A stretch of 64,000 bases of DNA from Ruminiclostridium sp. (GTDB taxonomy: Bacteria > Bacillota > Clostridia > Oscillospirales > Ruminococcaceae), in NCBI GenBank assembly GCA_017625405.1, contig JAGALB010000027.1:1-64000 (forward strand), written 5' to 3'. Position numbers and translations under genes: made by a program. This document shows positions 51,541 to 60,654 of the stretch, piece by piece. How positions within the stretch are numbered: the first letter of the stretch is position 1; every line of letters starts with the position of its first letter. The notes below the pieces were generated by a model, which ran no database searches, was not told where the DNA came from, and saw only the letters and a list, made by a program, of their open reading frames with translations.

Positions 51541-52536
51541 TTGGCAGAAACACTGACGCAAGAGCAAATTGACGCCCTTCTTAACAGTGCCATGTCAGGC
51601 GGGGTAGTCGAAACCACCGCAGACAAGGGGCCACCCGTTAAGGATTACGACTTCAGAGCTCCTAAGAAATTCACCAAGGAGCGAATCAAGGTTCTCGACA
51701 GTATTTTTGACAATTACGCACGACTTCTTTCGTCCTACCTCACAGGTCTTTTAAGACTTTACTGCAAGGTCAGCCTTGCTTCAATCGAGGAACAGCGTTA
51801 TTTTGAATTCAACAATGCGCTCCCCGATTACGTAATGATGGGAACTGCCGACCTGGGTATACATGATGACGATATCGCAGGTGCGACAGCCATTATCCAG
51901 CTTTCCAACTCACTTACATATATTCTTATCGACCGACTTCTCGGAGGAAAGGGTGAATATAAGGATACAGACCGTGATTTCACTGAAATTGAGGTAAGTA
52001 TCATGGAGAAGATCATCAACAATATGGCAGGGCTGCTCAGAGAGCCCTGGGAACCGTATGTTGAAACTGCTCCAAGCGTTATCAATATTGAAACAAATTC
52101 ACGAGTTTTCTCCGCTATCGATTATGATGAAACGGTACTGATTGCCGCCCTTGAGGTTACAATCAATACCACAAAGACCATCGTTTCTTTCTGTATGCCT
52201 GTACTCAGCCTTGATGAGGTTATGCAGAAATACGTATCAAAGACAGTCCGCAGCGTGAGACGTTACGACGCCGCACGTGAACAGGACAGACGTGATACCA
52301 TAATGAAGGCGCTCAACGAATCTCCTCTTACGGTAACCGCCGTACTCGGCGAGGTTTCCATTGATGTTTCGGATGCGCTTAACCTTCAGGTCGATGATAT
52401 CATACCGCTTGACAAGAGCATAAACAGCAATGTGACGCTCAGAATCGGCGATAGAACCTGGTTTGACGGAAAGCTTGGTACTTTCAATCAGAACAAGGCT
52501 GTCAAAATCGAAAATGTTTTCAAAATTGAGGTTTAA
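51541..52536 (+). CDS. fliM: Flagellar motor switch protein FliM
   Basis: Receives CheY-P and sets rotation direction. 331 residues. The N-terminal CheY-binding peptide is LTQEQIDALLNS; the middle CheC-like domain follows, and the C-terminal SpoA domain has LNLQVDDIIPLDKSINSNVTLRIG. Start is TTG with AGAGGTG upstream. No fliL lies between motB and fliM, where it is often found. Confidence 0.94.
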   Translation: MAETLTQEQIDALLNSAMSGGVVETTADKGPPVKDYDFRAPKKFTKERIKVLDSIFDNYARLLSSYLTGLLRLYCKVSLASIEEQRYFEFNNALPDYVMMGTADLGIHDDDIAGATAIIQLSNSLTYILIDRLLGGKGEYKDTDRDFTEIEVSIMEKIINNMAGLLREPWEPYVETAPSVINIETNSRVFSAIDYDETVLIAALEVTINTTKTIVSFCMPVLSLDEVMQKYVSKTVRSVRRYDAAREQDRRDTIMKALNESPLTVTAVLGEVSIDVSDALNLQVDDIIPLDKSINSNVTLRIGDRTWFDGKLGTFNQNKAVKIENVFKIEV

Positions 52537-52539
52537 CGG

Positions 52540-53718
52540 ATGGAAAATTTAGTAATTTCGGAAATGGAAAAGGACGCGCTTGGCGAAATAATGAACATAA
52601 GCATGGGAAGCGCTGCCACTGCCGCTTCCGAGCTGCTCAGCGCAAAGGTATGGATTACCACCCCGCAGGTCGAGGTCGCTAAACTATGCGAAATCCACAC
52701 CGAAAAGTTCGAGCCCGCTGTGTGCGTAAAAATTGAATATATCAAAGGCATAAGCGGCGCAAATCTGATGGTACTGAGACAGGATGACGTACAGCTCATA
52801 CTCAATCAGCTGATGGGCATGCCCCTTGTGGTAACTCCCGATTTCGAGTTTGACGAGCTTAATGTCAGCGCCGTGTCGGAAGTAATGAACCAGATGATGG
52901 GCGCCAGCGCTACCGCACTTTCGGATTTCCTCGGAGTTTCAGTGGATATTTCCACTCCTACTCCGTATATAATGGATCATATAAGCCTTGCGGAACTTCA
53001 GGATTTCGACTCCGAAGAAGTGGTCTGTGCAATCAACTTCAACCTGACCATCGACGGTGTTATACAGTCCGAGTTCAAATCGGTAATGGGCGTTGACCTT
53101 GCAAAGAAAATTGCAAGCAAGGTTCTCGGTGAGGTTGCTGAACCTGCACCTGCACCCGCACCCGCTCCTGCACCTGCACCTGAGCCTGTAATGCAGCAGC
53201 CTGCTGCACAGCCTGCACCGCAGGCAATGCCTCAGCAGCCCATGCAGCCGCAGATGCCGCAGCAGCAGATGCCGATGCCGCAAATGCCTATGCCGCAGAT
53301 GCCGATGCCACAGATGCCTGACCAGAGCGCATACGGCTATCCGCCATACGGTTATCCGCCTTACGGCGGTTACCCCGCACCTCAGCCCATGAACGTCCAG
53401 AACGCTCAGCTGCACAGCTTTGAATCTCCCGAACTCAATCTTTCGGGCAGCCAGAAGGATAATCTGCAGCTTCTTATGGATGTACCGCTGAAAATCTCGG
53501 TTGAGCTGGGTTCGGCAAAGCGCAAGGTAAGGGATATACTTGAGTTTACTCAGGGTACCATTATAGAACTGGAACGTCAGGCAGGCGCACCCGTGGATAT
53601 CATTGTAAACGGTAACCTGATTGCAAAGGGCGATGTCGTTGTTATCGACGACAACTTCGCAGTAAGAATTACTGAAATCATAAAATCAAAATTAATCGAC
53701 ACATTAAGCAAGGAGTAA
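52540..53718 (+). CDS. fliY: Flagellar motor switch phosphatase FliY (FliN fused to CheC-like domain)
   Basis: 392 residues. The CheC-like part has two phosphatase motifs: GEIMNISMGSAATAASELL (near 16) and SEVMNQMMGASATALSDFL (near 115), each with the E/N pair. A low-complexity linker of PAPAPA and QMPMPQMP repeats (~205-270) leads to the C-terminal FliN domain (PLKISVELGSAKRKVRDIL). It dephosphorylates CheY-P at the switch. It starts 3 bp after fliM. Confidence 0.93.
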   Translation: MENLVISEMEKDALGEIMNISMGSAATAASELLSAKVWITTPQVEVAKLCEIHTEKFEPAVCVKIEYIKGISGANLMVLRQDDVQLILNQLMGMPLVVTPDFEFDELNVSAVSEVMNQMMGASATALSDFLGVSVDISTPTPYIMDHISLAELQDFDSEEVVCAINFNLTIDGVIQSEFKSVMGVDLAKKIASKVLGEVAEPAPAPAPAPAPAPEPVMQQPAAQPAPQAMPQQPMQPQMPQQQMPMPQMPMPQMPMPQMPDQSAYGYPPYGYPPYGGYPAPQPMNVQNAQLHSFESPELNLSGSQKDNLQLLMDVPLKISVELGSAKRKVRDILEFTQGTIIELERQAGAPVDIIVNGNLIAKGDVVVIDDNFAVRITEIIKSKLIDTLSKE

Positions 53719-53724
53719 TAAACC

Positions 53725-54087
53725 ATGGATAAGAAGATTTTACTTGTAGACGACGCATCATTTATGAGAATGCTCATCAAGAACACCCTCACACAGAACG
53801 GCTACACAAACATTCTTGAGGCTGCTGACGGCGAACAGGCCTGCCAGACTTACGAAGCTGAAAAGCCTGACCTTGTAATCATGGACATCACAATGCCCGT
53901 TAAGACAGGCATCGAAGCTCTCGGCGAAATCAAGGGCAAGCACCCCGAAGCAAAGATCGTTATGTGTAGTGCTATGGGTCAGGAAGCCATGGTTGTTGAA
54001 GCTATCAAGCTCGGCGCTCTTGACTTTATTGTAAAGCCCTTCAAGCCTGACAGAATTTTAGCGACAGTTTCAAAGATTCTCGGTTAA
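53725..54087 (+). CDS. cheY: Chemotaxis response regulator CheY
   Basis: 120 residues, a lone receiver. Acidic pair D9-D10, acceptor D54 in VIMDITMP, conserved Thr/Ser in VMCSAMG and lysine in VKPFKP. It binds FliM when phosphorylated. Position between fliY and fliO is standard. Unlike the two pseudo-receivers at 43.2-44.4 kb, all catalytic residues are present. Confidence 0.95.
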   Translation: MDKKILLVDDASFMRMLIKNTLTQNGYTNILEAADGEQACQTYEAEKPDLVIMDITMPVKTGIEALGEIKGKHPEAKIVMCSAMGQEAMVVEAIKLGALDFIVKPFKPDRILATVSKILG

Positions 54088-54115
54088 TTCCGCAAAGCAG
54101 GAAAGGAAAGTCGCT

Positions 54116-54478
54116 ATGGATATTATTTGGGTCATCTTTTCGCTTATCGGCGTACTGGGACTTTTTTTCCTGCTGATATACGGACTTAACAAACTCAATA
54201 AGAAAATCGGCATTGTTTCAGGCAGCAAGATGCGTGTACTGGACCGTGTGAATATCGGCCGTGACGGTATGATTATGGTGGTGAGCGTTGCAGGAAAGCT
54301 TATGCTTATAAGTGCAACCTCCCAGCATATTGAAAAGCTGTGCGAGCTGGATATGACTCCTGAGGAGTATACAGCTCAGCTCCAGAATGACGCTATGCAG
54401 GCGAAAAGCAATTTTTCCGCCGTGCTTGCTTCGGTGATGTCGAGAAACGACTCCGGAAAGGATAATGAAAATGATTAA
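54116..54478 (+). CDS. fliO: Flagellar export assembly protein FliO
   Basis: 120 residues: one N-terminal membrane segment (IIWVIFSLIGVLGLFFLLIYGL) and a cytoplasmic domain (MRVLDRVNIGRDGMIMVVSVAGKLMLISA) typical of FliO/FliZ, which helps FliP assemble into the export gate. It overlaps fliP by 14 bp, so translation is probably coupled. Confidence 0.88.
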   Translation: MDIIWVIFSLIGVLGLFFLLIYGLNKLNKKIGIVSGSKMRVLDRVNIGRDGMIMVVSVAGKLMLISATSQHIEKLCELDMTPEEYTAQLQNDAMQAKSNFSAVLASVMSRNDSGKDNEND

Positions 54479-55442
54479 GGAAGCGGTCAGACAAAACGGA
54501 AAGCTGTTTCTCCGGTTTTTTGTTTCGCTTGTTTTAACGTTCTTCCTCGCTACTGTTCTGTGTATGACGGCAGGCGCTCTCAGCGCCGCAGAGCCGGGTT
54601 CATCCCAGGAAACGCAGATTCTGACGGAAAATCCCGAGGCTGAAGCCATTACTGACGAATCCCTCATGCATGAGGTTTTCGGCATTGACGGCTCACAGAC
54701 TCTTGAGATTATTCTTATAGTTACAATTCTGTCTGTTGCGCCCTCATTCCTCGTGATGGTAACCTCATTTACGAGAATAGTCATAGTTTTCAGCTTTTTA
54801 AGAAATGCAATGCAGACCCAGTCAATTCCGCCAAACTCGGTATTAACGGGGCTGTCGCTGTTTTTGACGCTTTTTATCATGTGGCCTACCTTTACGGCTA
54901 TCAATGATAACGCCTATCAACCTTATGCAAACGGCGAAATTGCGATTGATGAAATGGCTGAGCGTGCGGGCGATGAACTGAAGATATTCATGCTGAAAAA
55001 CACAAGCAAGGACAATATGCAGTTTTTTGTGGATCTTGCAGGTGCGACAATCTACGCACCCGCCGATGAAGCAGCTGCACAGACAGAGCCTGCGGCAGCG
55101 CAGACCCAGGAAGAGCCTTTTATTTCCGATATCCTCGGCAGGGACAAGGTAGTACTTACCCAGACCGAAGCCGAGCTTACGGACTTTACTGACCAGCTGG
55201 GGCTGGAAACGGTTATCCCCGCTTTCATCATAAGCGAGCTTACCCGTGCTTTCCAGATGGGATTCTTGCTCTTTATCCCCTTCCTTGTCATTGATATTGT
55301 TATTTCCTCTACCCTTATGGCTATGGGTATGATGATGCTTCCTCCGTCAATGATTTCAATGCCGTTCAAAATCATGCTTTTTGTTCTGGTAGACGGCTGG
55401 CAGCTTCTTACAGGAACTATCGTAACCTCGTTTAATACATAG
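54465..55442 (+). CDS. fliP: Flagellar export gate protein FliP
   Basis: 325 residues, longer than the usual 220-260. A cleavable-looking N-terminus (LFLRFFVSLVLTFFLATVLCM) is followed by the conserved core LVMVTSFTRIVIVFSFLRNAMQTQSIPPN and VIPAFIISELTRAFQMGFLLFIPFLVID. Between membrane segments an Ala/Glu/Thr-rich insert (~200-225) adds most of the extra length. It is part of the FliPQR export channel. Confidence 0.93.
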   Translation: MKMIKEAVRQNGKLFLRFFVSLVLTFFLATVLCMTAGALSAAEPGSSQETQILTENPEAEAITDESLMHEVFGIDGSQTLEIILIVTILSVAPSFLVMVTSFTRIVIVFSFLRNAMQTQSIPPNSVLTGLSLFLTLFIMWPTFTAINDNAYQPYANGEIAIDEMAERAGDELKIFMLKNTSKDNMQFFVDLAGATIYAPADEAAAQTEPAAAQTQEEPFISDILGRDKVVLTQTEAELTDFTDQLGLETVIPAFIISELTRAFQMGFLLFIPFLVIDIVISSTLMAMGMMMLPPSMISMPFKIMLFVLVDGWQLLTGTIVTSFNT

Positions 55443-55460
55443 CGCATACGGAGGTAAGAA

Positions 55461-55730
55461 ATGAGTGAAGATTTAGTTCTTGAAATATTCACCGCAGCAA
55501 TTGTTCTGGCGTTGAAGCTTGCAGTTCCGACGCTTCTTATCGCAATGCTGGTGGGTCTTGTTATTGCAATTCTTCAGGCAGCCACCCAGGTTCACGAGCA
55601 GACCCTGACCTTTGCCCCCAAGGCGGTTGTGGTAGCGCTCGGGCTTCTTGCCATGGGACCCTGGATGATGAACAGCCTTATAGATTTTTTCAATTACATA
55701 ATGGAGCTGATGTCAAAGGTTACCTTGTAG
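55461..55730 (+). CDS. fliQ: Flagellar export gate protein FliQ
   Basis: 89 residues, two membrane helices, with the conserved LLIAMLVGLVIAILQAATQVHEQTL between them. Four or so copies join FliP and FliR in the export gate. Normal length, position and ribosome site. Confidence 0.95.
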   Translation: MSEDLVLEIFTAAIVLALKLAVPTLLIAMLVGLVIAILQAATQVHEQTLTFAPKAVVVALGLLAMGPWMMNSLIDFFNYIMELMSKVTL

Positions 55731-55748
55731 CGAAAGGAATGAACGGAA

Positions 55749-56537
55749 ATGATATTCTGGGAAACCGTTTTCGGTAATTTTGTCGGATTTCTTTTCGTTT
55801 TGTGCCGTGTTGCAGGTATCTTTACATTTAATCCGATTTTCTCCCGTTCAAACGTACCGACAATGGTAAAAAACGGCATGTGCGTGGTGCTGGCGGTGGT
55901 TATGACCATGTCGCCTGCGGTAAATGCAAATATCCCCGAAGTCACCAACATCATCGGTTTCGCTATGATTGCCCTTAAGGAGCTTCTCATAGGAATGGTG
56001 TTCGGCTTCTTTACCAACCTGATAATGACGGTGCTCATCTATGCGGGTGAAATCATAGATATGCAGACAGGTCTTGGTATGGCTAAGACCATGGACCCTA
56101 CAACGGGTATCAACATGCCTATCTTTGCAAACATTTACTACTATCTTTTTATATTATACTTTTTCATAACCAACGGACACCTGAGTTATATAGAGCTTTT
56201 TACAATCTCCTATAACACCATTCCCGTAGGATATGAAATGACGCTGAACACCATAGACCTTGTATATGTCATTGTCATGTATATGGGCACGGTGATGACC
56301 CTTGCGGTCAAATTCGCCCTGCCGATAATGGTGACGGAGATGATTACGGAAGTGTGTATCGGTCTTATCATGAAGGCGGTACCCACGATTCAGGTCATGG
56401 TTGTAAATATCCAGCTGAAAATTATTATCGGACTGATTATTCTCACAGCGGCGGCAAGACCAATGGCTGAGTTCATTGAATATCTGCTGGGACTGTTGTG
56501 GGAGAATCTCTACACCGCAGCAAGCAATTTCGTATAA
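55749..56537 (+). CDS. fliR: Flagellar export gate protein FliR
   Basis: 262 residues, five or six membrane segments. The family core GEIIDMQTGLGMAKTMDPTTG and the C-terminal VNIQLKIIIGLIILTAAARPM are present. Single-copy subunit of the export gate. It starts 18 bp after fliQ and is separate from flhB, whereas some Clostridia carry a FliR-FlhB fusion. Confidence 0.93.
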   Translation: MIFWETVFGNFVGFLFVLCRVAGIFTFNPIFSRSNVPTMVKNGMCVVLAVVMTMSPAVNANIPEVTNIIGFAMIALKELLIGMVFGFFTNLIMTVLIYAGEIIDMQTGLGMAKTMDPTTGINMPIFANIYYYLFILYFFITNGHLSYIELFTISYNTIPVGYEMTLNTIDLVYVIVMYMGTVMTLAVKFALPIMVTEMITEVCIGLIMKAVPTIQVMVVNIQLKIIIGLIILTAAARPMAEFIEYLLGLLWENLYTAASNFV

Positions 56538-56564
56538 ACCCTTACATGAAAGGATGAACAGACC

Positions 56565-57668
56565 ATGCCGGGCGAAGAAAAAACCGAGAAAGCCACGCCG
56601 AAAAAACGACGTGACGCCCGTGAAAAGGAAGGTTCTGTACTCCAGAGCAACGAGGTTGTAACAGCGGTTTCAATCCTGGGTTCATTTGCAGCTCTCGGCG
56701 TTCTCGGCTCATATATGTTCGTTACCATGAAGCAGTCGCTGATTGACGGTATAAAAGCTGTGGGACAGCCCTTTGAAAACGAGCTGAGCACCTATAACAA
56801 CATCGCACTTGATGTTGTGAAGGATTCTATAATGATTTTCGGACCCATTGCGGTTATTATCGCCTTTATCGTGGTAATAACGGTTATGGCGCAGACAAGA
56901 GGTCTATTTACCACAAAGCCTCTCGGATTCAAATTTTCCAGACTGAACCCCTTATCGGGTATTAAAAAATTATTCTCGCTCCAGTCGGTAGTGGGTATTA
57001 TAAAAGGGCTTATCGAGCTTTCGGCAGTCATTATAGTTGCCTACGGCCAGATAGAAAGCCGCCTTACGGAAATACTCAGTCTTATCGATACGGAGCCTGT
57101 GTACGCATTTGCTTATACCGCAAATTCGGTTTTCAGCATTGTAATGATACTGTGCATTATTTTCGTGTTTGTCGCCGCAGGAGATTATCTGTTCCAGTGG
57201 TGGCAGTTCGAAAAGAATCTCAGAATGTCAAAGCAGGAAATCAAGGATGAATATAAGCAGATGGAAGGTGACCCGCAGATCAAGGGCAAGATAAAGCAGA
57301 AGCAGCGTGAAATGGCGCAGCGGCGAATGATGGATGAAGTTCCGTCATCGGACGTAGTTATCAGAAACCCTACACATTATGCGGTGGCACTGAAATATGA
57401 CAATTCCGAAAATGCCTATGCAGCTCCTGTGGTTGTTGCAAAGGGTCAGGATGCCCTGGCTCTCAAGATTATCGGAATCGCAGAAGAAAACGATGTTTAC
57501 ATAACGGAAAACAGACCACTTGCACGTGAGCTTTACGAAAAAGTGCCTATCGGTGCGGAAATTCCGTCATCATTCTGGTCAGCAGTGGCAATTATTATTT
57601 CCGAAATGTATAACGCCAAGGGTAAGACTTTTGAAGCACCCGAGGAGGCAACGAAAAAACGAGGTTAA
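56565..57668 (+). CDS. flhB: Flagellar export switch protein FlhB
   Basis: 367 residues. The N-terminus has EKTEKATPKKRRDAREKGS-type sequence, then four membrane segments. The cytoplasmic domain contains the self-cleavage motif NPTH (RNPTHYAVALKYD), cut between N and P to switch export from hook to filament proteins. FliK at the operon start is its partner. Confidence 0.95.
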   Translation: MPGEEKTEKATPKKRRDAREKEGSVLQSNEVVTAVSILGSFAALGVLGSYMFVTMKQSLIDGIKAVGQPFENELSTYNNIALDVVKDSIMIFGPIAVIIAFIVVITVMAQTRGLFTTKPLGFKFSRLNPLSGIKKLFSLQSVVGIIKGLIELSAVIIVAYGQIESRLTEILSLIDTEPVYAFAYTANSVFSIVMILCIIFVFVAAGDYLFQWWQFEKNLRMSKQEIKDEYKQMEGDPQIKGKIKQKQREMAQRRMMDEVPSSDVVIRNPTHYAVALKYDNSENAYAAPVVVAKGQDALALKIIGIAEENDVYITENRPLARELYEKVPIGAEIPSSFWSAVAIIISEMYNAKGKTFEAPEEATKKRG

Positions 57669-57686
57669 GGAGGTGCGGCTTAAACA

Positions 57687-59768
57687 ATGATTAAGAAGAT
57701 GCTTGATAATGTTTTTGCCGTATTCGTAATTACAATTATCCTCGCTCTTGTTGTTCCGCTTAACAGTATTTTAGGCGGCGCTCTGCTGGACTTTCTCCTG
57801 CTGGTGAATATCGGGCTTTCACTGGTAATCCTGCTGATTACCATGTATATAAAGGAAGCTCTTGAGTTCTCAATCTTTCCCACTATACTGCTTATTACAA
57901 CAGTATTCCGCCTTGCGCTCAACGTTTCCACTACCCGAGGTATCCTGTCAACAGGCTATGCGGGTGAAGTAATCGAAACCTTCGGTAACTTCGTAATGGG
58001 CGGTGACGCAATCGTCGGATTCATCATCTTTATAATTATCGTTTTAGTTAACTTCCTTGTTATCACCAAGGGTTCTGAACGAGTATCCGAAGTAGCTGCA
58101 CGATTCACCCTCGACGCTATGCCCGGTAAGCAGATGGCTATTGACGCCGACCTTAACGCAGGCGCAATTACCGATGAACAGGCGAAGATACGCCGTGCCA
58201 ATGTACAGCGTGAAGCCGACTTTTTCGGCGCCATGGACGGTGCTACCAAGTTCGTAAAGGGTGACGCCATCATCTCGATTATCACCGCACTTATCAACCT
58301 TATCGGCGGTGCGGTTATCGGTATGATAAACGGCGGTGACTTCAACACGGTTATAGCTACCTACTCCCTTGCAACAGTAGGTGACGGTCTTTGTTCACAG
58401 ATTCCGTCCCTCCTTATTTCCGTTGCGACAGGTATGGTTGTAACACGTACAGCCAGCACAGGAAGCTTCAACGAGGATGTCAAGTCTCAGTTCACACAGA
58501 ACCCCACCGTTATTATCATCACCGGTGCGGTTATGATTGTTCTTATGCTGATTCCGGGCTTCCCGAAGCCTATTCTCTTTATGCTGGGTGCGGCGCTTAT
58601 TGCAGCCGGTATCTATCTTGCCAGACAGAAAAAGCGTGTTATGGCTGCTGCTGCCGAAGCAGAAGCGAAGAAAAAGCTTGACGAAGCAAAACAGGCTGCT
58701 CCGTCGGGAGATTCGGACTACTACCGTGATATTGACAATGTTTTCAAGCTGCTGAGCGTGGAACAGATAGAAATGGAATTCGGTTACAGCCTGCTGCATC
58801 TTGTTGACGAGCGAAGCGGCGGAAACTTCATCGAGCGAGTCGTACTCTTCAGAAAACAGTTTGCCCTTGATATGGGCATGGTTATCCCTTCGGTAAGAAT
58901 GAGGGATAACCCCGAAATAAACCCCAACCAGTATGTTATAAAAATAAAGGGCGAAGAGGTTGCACGAGGCGAAATCCTCGTAGACCATTATTTAGCTCTT
59001 GACAACGGCGATGTTACAAGTCCCGTTGACGGCATTGACACAATTGAGCCTGCCTTCGGTATCCCTGCAAGATGGATCAGCGAGGACAAGAAGGTTATGG
59101 CGGACGTTGCGGGCTATACGCTTATTGACCCTGTTTCTGTAATGATTACCCATCTTTCGGAAATTATCAGAAAGCACTGCCATGAAATTCTCACCCGTCA
59201 GGATGTAAAGACAATGGTGGAGAATATCAAGAAGGCAAATCCCACAATTGTCGAGGATCTTATACCCAATGTTGTTTCCTACGGCTATCTCCAGAAGGTG
59301 CTTGCAATGCTCCTCAAGGAAGGCATACCGATACGTGATATGGAAACTATTCTTGAAGCACTCAGCGACCACAGCAGCGCCATGAAGGATATCGACATCA
59401 TGGTTGAATATGTGCGTCAGGCACTGAAACGTACCGTTACAAGACGCTTTGCCGAAGCAAATTCACTGCGTGTAATTACCATAGACCCCAGAATCGAGGA
59501 TATGATAGTTGCAAGCGTAAAGAAATCCGACCAGGGCAGCTACCTTTCCATGGATCCCGAAACAATTCAGAAGATTGTGGCAAGAACTACTGACGAGGTA
59601 AACAAGATAAAGGATGTTATACCTACTGTAATTGTTCTTACATCACCTATTGTCAGGGTTTATTTCAAGAAAATGATTGACCAGTTTATTCCGGGTCTTA
59701 CCGTTCTTTCATATAGCGAAATCGACGGAACAACTCAGATTCAGTCCGTCGGAAATATTGCGATGTAA
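57687..59768 (+). CDS. flhA: Flagellar export gate protein FlhA
   Basis: 693 residues. About eight membrane segments, then the cytoplasmic docking domain for chaperone-substrate complexes. The conserved FHIPEP region reads TKGSERVSEVAARFTLDAMPGKQMAIDADLNAG. The soluble part begins near residue 350 (DNVFKLLSVEQIEMEFGYSLL). It is followed by the flagellar sigma gene, with flhF and flhG, which usually intervene, absent. Confidence 0.96.
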   Translation: MIKKMLDNVFAVFVITIILALVVPLNSILGGALLDFLLLVNIGLSLVILLITMYIKEALEFSIFPTILLITTVFRLALNVSTTRGILSTGYAGEVIETFGNFVMGGDAIVGFIIFIIIVLVNFLVITKGSERVSEVAARFTLDAMPGKQMAIDADLNAGAITDEQAKIRRANVQREADFFGAMDGATKFVKGDAIISIITALINLIGGAVIGMINGGDFNTVIATYSLATVGDGLCSQIPSLLISVATGMVVTRTASTGSFNEDVKSQFTQNPTVIIITGAVMIVLMLIPGFPKPILFMLGAALIAAGIYLARQKKRVMAAAAEAEAKKKLDEAKQAAPSGDSDYYRDIDNVFKLLSVEQIEMEFGYSLLHLVDERSGGNFIERVVLFRKQFALDMGMVIPSVRMRDNPEINPNQYVIKIKGEEVARGEILVDHYLALDNGDVTSPVDGIDTIEPAFGIPARWISEDKKVMADVAGYTLIDPVSVMITHLSEIIRKHCHEILTRQDVKTMVENIKKANPTIVEDLIPNVVSYGYLQKVLAMLLKEGIPIRDMETILEALSDHSSAMKDIDIMVEYVRQALKRTVTRRFAEANSLRVITIDPRIEDMIVASVKKSDQGSYLSMDPETIQKIVARTTDEVNKIKDVIPTVIVLTSPIVRVYFKKMIDQFIPGLTVLSYSEIDGTTQIQSVGNIAM

Positions 59769-59813
59769 GTGCGGTAAACACAGATTTTGTCGAACTGTGA
59801 GTATAAAATACAG

Positions 59814-59841
59814 ATTATTTTACATATTGTAAAATAATTTT
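59814..59841. terminator. AT-rich hairpin between flhA and fliA, terminator-like
   Basis: Perfect 11-bp stem ATTATTTTACA/TGTAAAATAAT with a three-base loop and a T-run. All but two pairs are A-T, so it may be a weak terminator that lowers fliA expression. Confidence 0.45.
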
Positions 59842-59888
59842 GTTCCCACAGCTCAGAAATATGTACAATTCAACAGGAGGTGAGGCTC

Positions 59889-60629
59889 TTGAAAACGGAA
59901 TTTGACGTAATCCGATATATTGAAGAATACCGTGAAACGGGAAATATCAATCTCAGAAACGACATTATTCTCCGCTATCTTGACCTCGTAAGGGTAATAG
60001 CCGTATCCCTCCGTAATATTTACAGCAAATACGCTTCCACCGATGATATCATAAACGAAGGGGTTATTGCTCTTATCGGGGCGATTGATACCTTTGACAT
60101 CGAAAAGAATGTAAAGTTTGAAACCTATGCAAACCTTAAAATCAAGGGCGCAATAATCGACTATGTGCGAAAGCAGGACTGGGTGCCGAGACAGGTACGG
60201 AAGTTCGGCAAGGAGCTGGAAGCAGCTTACAGCCAGCTTTACAGCCAGCTTGACCACCGTCCCTCAAACGATGAGATTGCAGAATATCTGGGCATCACAA
60301 AGGAAAAGCTCGCCAAGGGCATGACCGAAGCGGCAGGGGCTATCACCCTTTCCTTTGAGGAGCTTCTGTACGAAGACAATTTCAACGTTGAAGGCAGCGA
60401 CGGCGCAGACTCCGAAATGTACAAGAAGGAGCTGAAGGTTGTTATTGCACAGGCTATTGACGCACTCAAGCCCAAGGAAAAGCAGGTCGTGACACTTTAC
60501 TACTACGAGAAGCTGAAATTTTCGGAAATTGCAAGCGTACTTCAGGTTTCCGAATCCAGAGTCTGCCAGATTCATTCAAAGGCGATGCTGGTGCTGAAGC
60601 ACAGCCTGCAGGACTATATGACACGATAA
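59889..60629 (+). CDS. fliA: Flagellar sigma factor (FliA/SigD type)
   Basis: About 246 residues. Region 2 reads IVLR-type LRNDIILRYLDLVRVIAVSL and FDIEKNVKFETYANLKIKGAIIDYVRKQDWVPR, with the FliA-type WVPRQ; region 4 ends LKFSEIASVLQVSESRVCQIHSKAM. It directs late flagellar genes. The TTG at 59889 is preferred over the GTG at 59880, which lies within the AGGAGGTGA site. A long gap and weak hairpin separate it from flhA. Confidence 0.93.
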   Translation: MKTEFDVIRYIEEYRETGNINLRNDIILRYLDLVRVIAVSLRNIYSKYASTDDIINEGVIALIGAIDTFDIEKNVKFETYANLKIKGAIIDYVRKQDWVPRQVRKFGKELEAAYSQLYSQLDHRPSNDEIAEYLGITKEKLAKGMTEAAGAITLSFEELLYEDNFNVEGSDGADSEMYKKELKVVIAQAIDALKPKEKQVVTLYYYEKLKFSEIASVLQVSESRVCQIHSKAMLVLKHSLQDYMTR

Positions 60630-60654
60630 ACATTCAACCGAAAGGACGGTTTAT

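Noticed and set aside
52939..53415. Minus-strand open frame encoding HLRHRHLRHRHL repeats inside fliY.
   Set aside because: It is the complement of the Pro/Met/Gln repeat linker of fliY.
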